This document shows positions 42,246 through 50,527 of a stretch of DNA of 64,000 nucleotides, piece by piece (within the stretch, counting starts at the first letter, position 1; each line of letters opens with the position of its first letter). Made by a program: the position numbers and the translations under genes. The notes under the pieces were generated by a model. The model was not told where the DNA came from and did not search any database. It was given only the letters and a program-made list of their open reading frames with translations. The DNA comes from an uncultured Alphaproteobacteria bacterium (lineage in GTDB: Bacteria; Pseudomonadota; Alphaproteobacteria; Rhizobiales; Beijerinckiaceae), in contig CALKHP010000060.1 of the NCBI GenBank assembly GCA_937988775.1, forward strand, positions 77,814 through 141,813, given 5' to 3'.

Positions 42246-43271
42246 CTATGGGGCTGCTCTTGGTTGCAGTTCTGCATTATTGCGGAAACTGGTGACCTCG
42301 CGAGCATTCGACAATCGCTCTCTACCAAAGAGTGGCCCCACCCCTTCAGGCCGGATGCCGGCTCCACCATCGCGCATGAGAAATAGAGCGTTGAGGCGCA
42401 GACGCCGCGCAAGCACCGCCCCGCCCTTCGGGCCGAGAACCGTCAGCGCGGTTGCCCAGGCATCGGCTTCGGCGCAGGTTCGTGCCACAATGGTGACAGA
42501 GGCTGGCGACGTCATAAGAGGCGCGCCGCGAGGTGGGTCCATTGTGTGCGACAGGCGGCGGCCTCCGACAATGAGCCAGTGCCGGTAGTCACCCGAAGTC
42601 GCAACTCCGGCATCCTGCAAGGCTAGAATCGAATGTGGCGCGCGGCGGGCGGAGTCGGGCGTCTCGATGGCGATAGTCCAGGGCTGGCCATCGGGATGCC
42701 GGCCCAGCGCTCGCATCTCGCCATCAATGCCCACCAATCCGGAAGAGATGCTGAAGTCGTACAGCGTCTCGGCCAACCGGTCGACGCCATAGCCCTTGGC
42801 TATGCCATTGAGGTCGAGAATGACTGGCGCCGTCTTGCGGACCCTTGCACCATCGGAGTGCAATTCCACCACCTCATGAGCACTCTGGCGCGGAGCATTG
42901 AGCGCTTTGCGGATGAGATGCTGGTCGGCCGCCATCGGGCCGAAGCCCCAGGCGGCGATCGCATCGCCCATGCCGATGTCGAACGCACCGCCCGACATTC
43001 GGCCGATATTGAGTGCCAGGCGCAGTACCTTCATGAGCCGCTCCGGTACCTTCATCCAGTCGCCGACCGGCGCGGCGTTCAACCGCATCAAGTCGCTGCT
43101 GGGCTTCCAGGTGGACATCTGTGCGTCCACCTCGTCCACCGCAGCCTGAAGCGCGTCATGGAGCGGCTTCGGATCGAACGTCCCCGCTGTATAGAAGAGG
43201 GCCGACCAGCGCGTGCCCATGGTGGGTCCGTTCAGCGCGTGGCACTTCGGTTCAGTAGACATCTTCGACAT
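42246..43271 (-). CDS. apbE: FAD:protein FMN transferase (ApbE family)
   Basis: 341 residues; the ATG at 43271 lies 6 bp after GGAGGGG and overlaps the reductase gene. GPTMGTRWSA, the substrate-binding AFDIGMGD, ILDLNGIAKGYGVDRLAE, GEMRALG and AEADAWATALTVLG (metal ligands) are the ApbE blocks. It attaches FMN through a phosphoester bond to Thr/Ser in D-x-x-(S/T)-G-A-(S/T) motifs. No signal peptide or lipobox is seen, which is odd for an enzyme expected to act on exported proteins. The presumed target is the DUF2271 protein two genes upstream. Confidence 0.92.
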   Translation of the reverse strand: MSKMSTEPKCHALNGPTMGTRWSALFYTAGTFDPKPLHDALQAAVDEVDAQMSTWKPSSDLMRLNAAPVGDWMKVPERLMKVLRLALNIGRMSGGAFDIGMGDAIAAWGFGPMAADQHLIRKALNAPRQSAHEVVELHSDGARVRKTAPVILDLNGIAKGYGVDRLAETLYDFSISSGLVGIDGEMRALGRHPDGQPWTIAIETPDSARRAPHSILALQDAGVATSGDYRHWLIVGGRRLSHTMDPPRGAPLMTSPASVTIVARTCAEADAWATALTVLGPKGGAVLARRLRLNALFLMRDGGAGIRPEGVGPLFGRERLSNAREVTSFRNNAELQPRAAP

Positions 43272-45459
43272 AGCGCCCCTCCGCCTTGAGCAGGGCCGGC
43301 GTTAACCCGATGGGAGAAAGGATGTCGGTGAGCGCTGCAGAAACCCCGGCCGCCATGTCGCGCCCCCCGCAGACCATAACCCGTGCACCCTTGTGGATCA
43401 GACGCGCGATTTCGGCGGCTTCCTCACGTAGGGCGTGCTGAACATAATGAGGCTTTTGCCCGCGCGAGCAGGCGGTGACGAGCTGCCAAAGACGGCCCTG
43501 TCGCTGCCAGCCGGCCAACTCCTCGTCGTACAAAAAGTCACTGTCCGGGTGGCGAATGCCGAAGAACAGGTGGATCGGCCGATGCTGCGCATTGGCACGC
43601 ACAAAGCCCGCCAGCGGCCCGATCCCCGCCCCGGCGCCGATTAGGATTAGCGGCGCACGGCCGCCGCCGGCGTGGAAGCCGGGATTGCGACGCAGGAAGG
43701 CGCTGGCCGCGTCGCCAGGTTCCAGCCCGAAGAGTTGGCCGGAGCATAGGCCGGAAGGATGCTTCTTCACGACGATCTCAATGAAGCCGTCGCGAAGCCC
43801 GGAGGCGAGCGAGTAGAAGCGGGGAACGGCCGAGCCCTCGGGCAGGATGCCGAGGAGATCCCCGGCTACGAAACGGCCGAAGCCGCGCCCGGTAAGACGC
43901 CGCCACAGTGAGAGTTTTGGCAGCGCGAAGCGCAGGATGGCCACAGGGGCCTGCACCTTGGCGCCGTAGTCGCGGCGGGAAAGGAGTGTCAAGGGCAGGG
44001 CCGCAGGCAGAACCGGCTGGTGGACGAGATCCAGGCCGATGCCCATTGCCGCGCCCAGCGACCGGCCCCAACGGGTGAAATCCTGGGTTGACTGGCGGTC
44101 CACCGTGTCGAACGGAACCAGCATGCGCCACCCCTGGGCTTCCGCCATCTCGGCAGCCGCCTGCGCGAAGGCGCAATAAGCCGGAAAGCCGCGGTCGCCG
44201 AAGCCAAGGATAGCCAGCGAGATGGTTGGGGCCGCGGGCAGGGATTTGAGCCGGTTGAGGAAGCCCTTGGCCGAGGCCGGCGCGCCGCCGTCGCCATAGG
44301 TGGCGGCAAGGATCAGGATATGCCGTGCCTGCCCGTAGCGTGCCGGGTCAAAGGCCGATATTGGCGCCGCGTGGACCGTCTGGCCCGCGTCGGACAGTGC
44401 GGCATGCAGCATTGCGGCAAAGCCCCAAGTGCTGCCGCCTTCGCTGCCGACGAGCAGGATCGTCTCGGCGCGGCCCGCGGGAACGTTTCCGCGAATGCGC
44501 GGCCGACCGCGCCGGCTTGCGAGCCATAGGACTAAGCCCGTGCCCGCCATGACCGGCACGCCAAGCGCCATGAGCCCAAGGACTAGTCCCAGCATGGGAG
44601 CTCCCTGCCCGGTGTGCAGCATGTAGACGACTTCCGAGACGTGTTGCCACCTGGTCAGGTCGCTCCATGCCAAAGCCGCGCCGGTGCCTTGATCGATATA
44701 GCCGGTGCCGCGATCGGTCTTGAGGGTGAAGACATCCGTCGCATCGCGCGGATCTGGGAAAGACAGGCTGCGCAGTTCGGAGGCGGGCGTCTGCTTCAGC
44801 ATGTCCATTTCCGCGACAGCCGCACCGGTCCCGCCGCTTACCTCTGCTTGCAGAAGGGGCGCTGCCCGGCCATCAGGCAGCAGGTCGAAGGTCGTGGCGG
44901 TCATCCACAAGGCCGTGGTCGAGGACAGCAGGAGGCCGACGACGGCCACGCGCGCGATCTCGACATGCAGGCGGCCGGCGAGTGGTCCGCGCAGCGGCGC
45001 GAACCAACGCTGCCAGCCGCCGGCCCGGCGCGCCACGAGCACCGCGCCGGATAGAGCCAGAACCAGCATGGCTGCGGCGCCGAGTGCCATCACCATGCGG
45101 CCGCCGTCGCCGAGAAAGAGCGAGCGGTGCAGGCTGGTCAGCCAGCGTTCGAGCTGGTTCGGGTCGGCGGAGGCGATACCCCGCCCGGTCGCGGGATCGA
45201 TGACCGCTGCCTGCGGGGCGCCGCTCTCGAACCAGTAGGCGGTGATCTTGCCCGAGGGCGCTCGCCGGATCTGCTCTATTTGCGGGTAGACGGCCTGGAT
45301 GCGCGCTGTCAGATCGGCAGTCGAAAGCGTGCTCCCCGCCTGCGGCGAGGACAGGCGCTCGACGGCGGGGAATAGCGACAGGGCCGCTCCGCTCAGGCTG
45401 AGCACCAGCACGAGAAGCGCGGCCAGGAGGCCCGGCCAGCGGTGAAGGGCGCGGATCAT
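43252..45459 (-). CDS. PepSY membrane protein fused to flavodoxin and FAD/NAD(P) reductase domains
   Basis: 735 residues. Residues 1-340 are a PepSY-type membrane module with about four helices and two periplasmic loops (SLHRSLFLGDGGRMVM, HVSEVVYMLHTGQGAPMLGL, both with His that may bind haem). About 350-490 is flavodoxin-like (ILLVGSEGGSTWGFA, ILAATYGDGGAP). The rest is a sulfite-reductase-type reductase (RFYSLASG, GAGAGIGPLAGFVR, VMVCGGRDMAAGV). It should pass electrons from NAD(P)H through FAD and FMN across the membrane, likely to the flavinylated DUF2271 protein. Confidence 0.88.
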   Translation of the reverse strand: MIRALHRWPGLLAALLVLVLSLSGAALSLFPAVERLSSPQAGSTLSTADLTARIQAVYPQIEQIRRAPSGKITAYWFESGAPQAAVIDPATGRGIASADPNQLERWLTSLHRSLFLGDGGRMVMALGAAAMLVLALSGAVLVARRAGGWQRWFAPLRGPLAGRLHVEIARVAVVGLLLSSTTALWMTATTFDLLPDGRAAPLLQAEVSGGTGAAVAEMDMLKQTPASELRSLSFPDPRDATDVFTLKTDRGTGYIDQGTGAALAWSDLTRWQHVSEVVYMLHTGQGAPMLGLVLGLMALGVPVMAGTGLVLWLASRRGRPRIRGNVPAGRAETILLVGSEGGSTWGFAAMLHAALSDAGQTVHAAPISAFDPARYGQARHILILAATYGDGGAPASAKGFLNRLKSLPAAPTISLAILGFGDRGFPAYCAFAQAAAEMAEAQGWRMLVPFDTVDRQSTQDFTRWGRSLGAAMGIGLDLVHQPVLPAALPLTLLSRRDYGAKVQAPVAILRFALPKLSLWRRLTGRGFGRFVAGDLLGILPEGSAVPRFYSLASGLRDGFIEIVVKKHPSGLCSGQLFGLEPGDAASAFLRRNPGFHAGGGRAPLILIGAGAGIGPLAGFVRANAQHRPIHLFFGIRHPDSDFLYDEELAGWQRQGRLWQLVTACSRGQKPHYVQHALREEAAEIARLIHKGARVMVCGGRDMAAGVSAALTDILSPIGLTPALLKAEGRYVEDVY

Positions 45460-45471
45460 GGCTGTCTCCAG

Positions 45472-45942
45472 CTACCTAACGTAGGAGAAATTGGCGATGT
45501 AGCGCCGCCCGGGCACCAGCTTGCCGGCGCCACCGGTGGTAAGCGGAACGGCGACTTCGTTGGGGCTGTCGCGCATGTCCTCGACGGCGGCGTCGACATG
45601 CAGCGTGTAGCCGGCGTCGAACAGCGCATCGGCCAGGTCGAGCGTGACTTCCAACGTGCGGCCTGCGCCGACGCTGGCACCGGTGATGCCGTTGATCTTG
45701 GCGGCGCCGCCACCGGTCGCGCGGTACCAGCCTGATAGATGCTCGTAGTATTTCGACTTGCCGCCGGCTACCCACAGGCTGCGTACATAAGCGCCCTGCG
45801 CATCGATGACATAAAGCGCGAGATAGGCGCCGTCGCCGCCATAGTTGTTCAGCTTGGTGGTCAGCGTGACGGGCCGGGCCGAGGCGAGGCCGGGAAGCGT
45901 GAGCGCCGCGGTTAGTGCGAGGGTTGCAAGTGATGGTTTCAT
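45472..45942 (-). CDS. Exported DUF2271 protein with an ApbE flavinylation motif
   Basis: 156 residues with a signal peptide (MKPSLATLALTAALTLPGLA, cut after ASA). The DUF2271 domain follows (VTLTTKLNNYGGDGAYLALY; GWYRATGGG). Residues 84-90 read NGITGAS, a close match to the flavinylation consensus D-x-x-(S/T)-G-A-(S/T), with Thr87 as the expected FMN site. With the PepSY reductase and ApbE it makes a compact set for putting a flavin-bearing protein in the periplasm. Its final electron acceptor is unknown. Confidence 0.8.
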   Translation of the reverse strand: MKPSLATLALTAALTLPGLASARPVTLTTKLNNYGGDGAYLALYVIDAQGAYVRSLWVAGGKSKYYEHLSGWYRATGGGAAKINGITGASVGAGRTLEVTLDLADALFDAGYTLHVDAAVEDMRDSPNEVAVPLTTGGAGKLVPGRRYIANFSYVR

Positions 45943-46092
45943 GTTGATGCCGCCTTGTTGTCAGAGCCACGAGCGCCGGGATGCGTTCGGCACGGATCAG
46001 TTGACCTGAACTTGCGGCGCAGCGTCGTCGATCCGATGCCGTCAATCTGGGACAGGCACCTGATCTCCTCCTGACAGGAACCGGCTTTCCGC

Positions 46093-46120
46093 TTCAGCTT
46101 GCCGTCAGGAAACGTTCAGC
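46093..46120 (-). promoter_or_regulatory. Phased direct repeats, likely response-regulator site
   Basis: TTCAGC at 46093, GTCAGG at 46104 and TTCAGC at 46115 recur at exactly 11-bp steps, the helical phasing used by OmpR/PhoB-type regulators. The array lies about 150 bp before the DUF2271 gene. Confidence 0.45.
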
Positions 46121-46397
46121 TATGGCGTCGATATCGCGAAGGTCGGTTGCAACAGCGACGATGTTGCTCCGTCGATCATTGGATCGCTTTCCCAGGCTTC
46201 TCAGGATCGGCGGGTGCCTTTCGTGCCCTTCGCAGTGGCCGATTGCACTTCCAGAGAGCCTCATGGCTGACAGCCAAGCAGCATTTGTCGAATTCTGACA
46301 CGGTAGTGAGAAAAGTCGCCTCGCTGGGATGTTTAGCGACGCTGAGGCGGTCTTTGGGGATTTCGGTCGTTTGCGGCCTCATGATGAAAGGTTCTTT
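46121..46397. other. Intergenic region without a firm gene
   Basis: Short frames exist on both strands (for example minus 46176-46382) but none has family resemblance or a convincing ribosome site. Confidence 0.4.
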
Positions 46398-46440
46398 GAT
46401 GAAATAAATCCGGGAGCGACGGCTGATCGCCGCTCCCGGC
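46398..46440 (-). terminator. Terminator-like hairpin after the exported hypothetical gene
   Basis: CCGGGAGCG and CGCTCCCGG form a 9-bp stem with a 12-base loop; on the minus strand it is followed by the T-rich ATTTATTTC, just past the stop at 46451. Confidence 0.6.
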
Positions 46441-46450
46441 TTTGCTGCCG

Positions 46451-46930
46451 TCAAAGCGGAAGCTTCTGCCAGCCTGGGTGGTCGAAATGCTCGCCATAGG
46501 CATTGACAGCCTCGACTATCTTGACGACGCCGCTGGCTTGCTCGGCTGCGTTCTTCATAATGCCGGTGCCATCCAGAAGCTGTGTCAGGATGATGTGAAG
46601 CTGCCCGTCCGCCGCCTCGGGCAGCTTGCAGTTAGTAACGATGCCGTCCACTTCCTTCTCCAGGTTGCGCGCCAGGTCGGCATAGTCCTGAGCGGCGAAC
46701 TTTCCGTCGTGAACAGCAGGCAGCGAGCCTTCGAGCGCGGTCCTGATGGCGCTCATGCCAGCGCGCAGCGGGTCGTCCGTCTGCCACTTGCTGCCGTTGT
46801 CGAGCACGAGTTCGAGCGGGGCCCCGGATGCGCCGTGGCCATGAGCGGTCTCGGCAAGCGCCGTGCCCGCCGGGGCGAGCGCGATGGTTAGGGCGAGCAG
46901 GGCGCCCGCGAAGGTTCTGGATGCGAGCAT
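46451..46930 (-). CDS. Exported hypothetical protein
   Basis: 159 residues with a clear signal peptide (FAGALLALTIALAPAGTALA, cut before ETAHGHG). The mature part (DDPLRAGMSAIRTALEGSLP, AAQDYADLARNLEKEVDGIV, ADGQLHIILTQLLDGT) is helical with a conserved-looking Cys in TNCKLP; it resembles small periplasmic proteins found beside copper/metal genes, including a four-helix fold. It is divergent from the two-component system at 47102, with shared control region. Confidence 0.6.
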   Translation of the reverse strand: MLASRTFAGALLALTIALAPAGTALAETAHGHGASGAPLELVLDNGSKWQTDDPLRAGMSAIRTALEGSLPAVHDGKFAAQDYADLARNLEKEVDGIVTNCKLPEAADGQLHIILTQLLDGTGIMKNAAEQASGVVKIVEAVNAYGEHFDHPGWQKLPL

Positions 46931-46990
46931 GTTCTATCTCCTGTGCTCTTAGTGTCCGGAATGGACTGCCCCTCACCTAGCGCCGGCCGC

Positions 46991-47028
46991 ATGTCACCAT
47001 CCTGTTGATCCATGTCAGCGAAATGTCA
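46991..47028 (+). promoter_or_regulatory. ATGTCA direct repeats in the divergent promoter
   Basis: ATGTCA occurs at 46991, 47012 and 47023, at 21 and 11 bp, i.e. on one helix face. They lie between the exported protein gene and the response regulator at 47102, suggesting autoregulation. TTGATCCATGTCAG at 47005-47018 also resembles a degenerate FNR box. Confidence 0.45.
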
Positions 47029-47101
47029 GGCGAGACGTGCTTGATAGACGGGCCGCAAGGCAAGGCCTGCTATGTGCGACGGAACGGGAAAGGGCGACCT
47101 C

Positions 47102-47764
47102 ATGCGCATCCTGGTCGTCGAGGACGACGCTCGCATCGCTGGCAAGATATGCGCCGTACTGGAACAGGCCGGCTATGCGGTCGATCATGTCGCGGATGGC
47201 GAGTCAGCCTGGTTCCAGGGCGCAACGGACGAGTATGACCTCGTCATTCTCGACCTGGGGCTGCCGAGGATGGACGGGCTGGCGGTGCTGAAGAAATGGC
47301 GCGCTAGCGGGCGTCTCTTTCCTATCCTGATTCTGACCGCGCGCGGGACTTGGCTGGAGCGGGTGGACGGCATCGATGCGGGTGCCGACGATTATCTGAC
47401 GAAGCCTTTCGCCATGGAGGAGCTGCTTTCGCGCACTCGCGCCCTGCTGCGCCGCGCGGCGGGCCATGCCGTGCCGATGCTGCAGGCAGGTGCGGTGACA
47501 CTCGATACGCGTACCATGCGGGTACTGGTGGACGGGGAGCCGATCAATCTGTCACCGCTGGAGTTTCGTTGTCTCAGCTATCTGATGCATCACGCCGGCC
47601 AAGCAGTGTCGGCCGTGGAATTGATGGAGCGTCTCTACGCCCACGATCACGACCGCGACGCCAACGCGGTCGAGGCGCTGCTGACGCGCCTGCGCAAGAA
47701 GATCGGCGCTGGCGTGGTGCAAACGCGGCGCGGCTTCGGCTATTTCGTGCCCGAAGACGCATGA
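47102..47764 (+). CDS. OmpR-family response regulator
   Basis: 220 residues from the ATG at 47102. Receiver domain: acidic pocket VVEDD, phosphorylation Asp in LVILDLGLP near 51, LTARG and TKPF. C-terminal winged helix ends TRRGFGYFVPEDA. It shares an ATGA overlap with the kinase gene downstream and so forms a classical pair. Targets likely include the DUF2271 operon, judged by similar phased repeats. Confidence 0.94.
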   Translation: MRILVVEDDARIAGKICAVLEQAGYAVDHVADGESAWFQGATDEYDLVILDLGLPRMDGLAVLKKWRASGRLFPILILTARGTWLERVDGIDAGADDYLTKPFAMEELLSRTRALLRRAAGHAVPMLQAGAVTLDTRTMRVLVDGEPINLSPLEFRCLSYLMHHAGQAVSAVELMERLYAHDHDRDANAVEALLTRLRKKIGAGVVQTRRGFGYFVPEDA

Positions 47765-49155
47765 CAGGAGGCTCGCTCCGGTTCCGGGTACTGGCCGTTG
47801 GCGTCGCGGCCGCCATGCTTGTCGCCATCGTGACGGGGCTGGGGCTGCTGCTTTTGTTCGAGCGCCATGTTGAGCGGCGGATGGTCCTGGAACTCGACGC
47901 GCATCTTCGCCAATTGGCCAGCGGTATCGAGCTAGCCGGCGACGGGATGCCGCGGTTGGGCCGTGAGCCAGTAGAGCCGCGCTTTGGCGTGCCACTCGGT
48001 GGGCTCTATTGGCAAATCGGCCTGTCGCCTTCAGGGGACGTCCTGCGCTCGCGCTCGCTCAGTGGTGAAACGCTCGCCCTGCCGGCCGACATGCCGGAAC
48101 CGAGCCAGATGCATGTGTACCGCCTGTCCGGGCCGCAAGGGTCGTCGCTGCTCGCGGTCGAGCGCCAGATCGAGCTTCCCGCACCGGCCGGCGGTCGGGC
48201 CGTCCGGGCGGTGGTTGCAATAGACCGCGCCGAAGTGCATGCCGCCGGTCTCGCCTTCGCCGCCGACCTTGCGCCGTCGTTGACCGTACTCGCGGCCCTC
48301 CTCGTTGCCGCCGCCTACTTCCAGGCCTCGATTGGACTGAAGCCGCTGGGCGCTGTCCGGTACAGGCTGGCGCAAGTGCGGGCAGGGCAGCGCACCCGCC
48401 TGGGGCACGCCTTCCCCGAGGAGATTCGTCCGCTGGCGGCCGAGGTCGATCATCTGCTCGACGCGCGCGACGCGGCGGTAGAAAGGGCGCGCGAACGCGC
48501 AGCGAATCTGGCGCATGGGCTCAAGACGCCGTTGACGGTGCTTCGTTCCGACGTGGAGGATTTACGCCGGAAAGGGGAGACGCGCATCGCCGACGAGGTG
48601 GAATCCATCACCGACGACATGCAACGCCATATCGAGCGCGAACTGGCACGGGCCAGGACCGGCGCGACCGGCAGGGCCGATCCATTGCATCCCGTTCGGC
48701 CGGTGGCGGAGAGGATCGTCGCGGCGCTGCGTCGCATCCCGAAAGGAGAGGACATCGAATGGGAAATTCTGATCGCGCCCACCCTGGCGAGTCCGCTCGA
48801 TACGCAAGATCTTGCCGAAATGCTAGGCAACCTTATCGACAATGCCATGAAATGGACCGCCGGGCGGATTCGCATCACCGGCCGGCTGGAGCCCGGCGCG
48901 TTCGTTCTCGCCGTCGATGACGACGGCCCAGGCATTCCGGAAAGCCAGATCGCCATGGTGCTCGCCCGCGGAGGCAGGGCGGACCAGACCCGGCCGGGAA
49001 CCGGACTTGGCCTGGCGATCGTCGGTGACCTGGCGGAAGCCTATGGTGGAGCGCTGTCGGTCGGCCGGTCCGACCTGGGCGGCTTGTCGGCGCAGATCCG
49101 CCTTTGCGATGCAGGGTACCAGCCCATCAGAGGCAGGGCGATGAGGAACAGGTAG
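47761..49155 (+). CDS. Sensor histidine kinase
   Basis: 464 residues from the coupled ATG at 47761. Membrane helices near residues 12-34 and 165-190 enclose a periplasmic sensor of about 130 residues. The dimerisation box is NLAHGLKTPLTVLRSDVEDL (His near 252), followed by N box LGNLIDNAMKWT, G1 VDDDGPGIPE and G2 GTGLGLAIVGDL. It resembles PhoQ/QseC-like kinases. The signal is not evident; cations or envelope redox stress are possible from context. Confidence 0.92.
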   Translation: MTGGSLRFRVLAVGVAAAMLVAIVTGLGLLLLFERHVERRMVLELDAHLRQLASGIELAGDGMPRLGREPVEPRFGVPLGGLYWQIGLSPSGDVLRSRSLSGETLALPADMPEPSQMHVYRLSGPQGSSLLAVERQIELPAPAGGRAVRAVVAIDRAEVHAAGLAFAADLAPSLTVLAALLVAAAYFQASIGLKPLGAVRYRLAQVRAGQRTRLGHAFPEEIRPLAAEVDHLLDARDAAVERARERAANLAHGLKTPLTVLRSDVEDLRRKGETRIADEVESITDDMQRHIERELARARTGATGRADPLHPVRPVAERIVAALRRIPKGEDIEWEILIAPTLASPLDTQDLAEMLGNLIDNAMKWTAGRIRITGRLEPGAFVLAVDDDGPGIPESQIAMVLARGGRADQTRPGTGLGLAIVGDLAEAYGGALSVGRSDLGGLSAQIRLCDAGYQPIRGRAMRNR

Positions 49156-49238
49156 AGCACCGTATGGCTGGCCTTGACGGCAACGGCGAGCCAGGCGCTG
49201 AACACCGGAAGGGCTGTCAGCCAGTGAATGACGATCAT
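49106..49238 (-). pseudogene. Cytochrome b561 fragment overlapping the kinase 3' end
   Basis: IVIHWLTALPVFSAWLAVAV followed by KASHTVLYLFLIALPLMGWY joins parts of helix 1 (H-W) and helix 3 (A-x-x-x-H-x-x-L-Y) of a cytochrome b561, with the middle deleted. The second part lies antisense over the last codons of the kinase. An intact cytochrome b561 gene is at 52202. Confidence 0.6.
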
Positions 49239-49323
49239 GCTTCTCGAAGAGCGGGCGGCCCCGTAGGCATGGTCTGCTTTCCCCTGGATAAGCGATTACG
49301 TTGCACGCGGGAGAAGAGCTAGG

Positions 49324-49722
49324 TCACTTCACAATGCTTTTCGGCAGGTTGTCCGTCTCGAATAGCTTGTTCGAGGGCGGCACGCCGGAGGCGCCACTCA
49401 AATCTGGTTCAGAGGATTGCCGCCGTCCGTGCGCGCCGCCGTCATCATGCCGGCCCTTGCGCTTCATCTTGACGATCGAAAGGGTAGCCGGGTCGATCTT
49501 GGCCTTGAACGCCTGTCCAGTCTCATCGATGCCCCTGACCTGATAGCAGCCGTCGTCGATCTTGATCCGACCTACCTGCCAGCCGCGCGCTTCCGCCATT
49601 TCTTGTGCGGCCCCGCGCGACTGCCACTGATCCATCGGTACGTGGCAATCATCGTCAGCCATCGCCGTGCCAGCTCCGGCCATGACAAGAAAGAGCGAAG
49701 CTGCCGCGATATGTTTCATCAT
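49324..49722 (-). CDS. Exported PepSY-domain protein
   Basis: 132 residues with a signal peptide (MMKHIAAASLFLVMAGAGTA). Residues 25-90 are a PepSY domain (AAQEMAEARGWQVGRIKIDD; GCYQVRGIDETGQAFKAKID) with two Cys that may pair. A charged His-rich linker follows (KRKGRHDDGGAHGRR). Such proteins are common partners of two-component systems and cytochrome b561 modules. Divergent from the regulator at 49865. Confidence 0.8.
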   Translation of the reverse strand: MMKHIAAASLFLVMAGAGTAMADDDCHVPMDQWQSRGAAQEMAEARGWQVGRIKIDDGCYQVRGIDETGQAFKAKIDPATLSIVKMKRKGRHDDGGAHGRRQSSEPDLSGASGVPPSNKLFETDNLPKSIVK

Positions 49723-49864
49723 GTCGTTTGTCCTGCATCAGCGTTTACATGAAGAAATGGTGGCATCCGTTCCTGACGAACAGCTGAAGCTGCAAGGTTC
49801 TGCCCATCAGCCAGCTGACAGGTTTTGCAGGCAAGAGATTGGGAATAGGCAGGGTAACCCACTC

Positions 49865-50527
49865 ATGAGGATCCTTCTGATCGAAGACGACATGATCCTT
49901 GGCGCGGCGGTGCGGGATCACGTCATCGCCGACAACCATTCGGTTGATTGGGTAACCCGTCTTGACGCCGCGTCTGACCATGTCGACAGCGCCGTCTACG
50001 ATCTGATCCTTCTCGATCTCATGCTTCCCGATGGGCAGGGCATCGCCTTCCTGCGCAATCTGCGTCGGAAAGGCAGCGTCACGCCGGTCATTATCCTTAC
50101 GGCTCTGGATCAGATCTCGGACCGCATCAACGGGCTTAATGCGGGAGCAGATGACTATCTGACCAAACCCTTCGATCTGTCTGAACTGTCGGCGCGGCTT
50201 CGTGCAGTGGCGCGTCGTTACAGCGGCAACCCCAACCCGCTTATCGGCCTCGGCGATCTCCAGGTCGATCTTGCGGCCAGGACCGCTTTGCGCAACGGCC
50301 GGGCTATCGATTTGACGGCACGTGAATGGGCACTATTCGAGGCTTTCGTCCAGCACCCCGGCCAGGTTCTGTCCAAGGCGCAGTTGGAGGAGCGGCTCTA
50401 TGCCTTCGGCTCGGAAGTGGAGAGCAATACGATCGAGGTTCATGTCAGCCGTCTGCGCAAGAAGCTGGGACATTCCATCGTCGATACGGTGCGCGGCATC
50501 GGCTATCGTCTGGGAATAGCGCGATGA
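49865..50527 (+). CDS. OmpR-family response regulator (QseB/PmrA-like)
   Basis: 220 residues from the ATG at 49865; the longer frame upstream is non-coding. IEDDMILGAAV, phosphoacceptor in LILLDLMLPDG, LTALDQ, TKPF and a winged helix ending DTVRGIGYRLG. It overlaps the kinase start by 4 bp. Second such pair within 3 kb, but the two regulators are only distantly alike. Confidence 0.94.
   Translation: MRILLIEDDMILGAAVRDHVIADNHSVDWVTRLDAASDHVDSAVYDLILLDLMLPDGQGIAFLRNLRRKGSVTPVIILTALDQISDRINGLNAGADDYLTKPFDLSELSARLRAVARRYSGNPNPLIGLGDLQVDLAARTALRNGRAIDLTAREWALFEAFVQHPGQVLSKAQLEERLYAFGSEVESNTIEVHVSRLRKKLGHSIVDTVRGIGYRLGIAR

Noticed and set aside
46176..46454. Small minus-strand gene
   Set aside because: No ribosome site, no homology recognised, and it runs into the terminator hairpin of its neighbour.
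47350..47760. N-terminal extension of the kinase at 47761
   Set aside because: It overlaps the regulator gene entirely in another frame; the ATGA junction at 47761 is the usual start.
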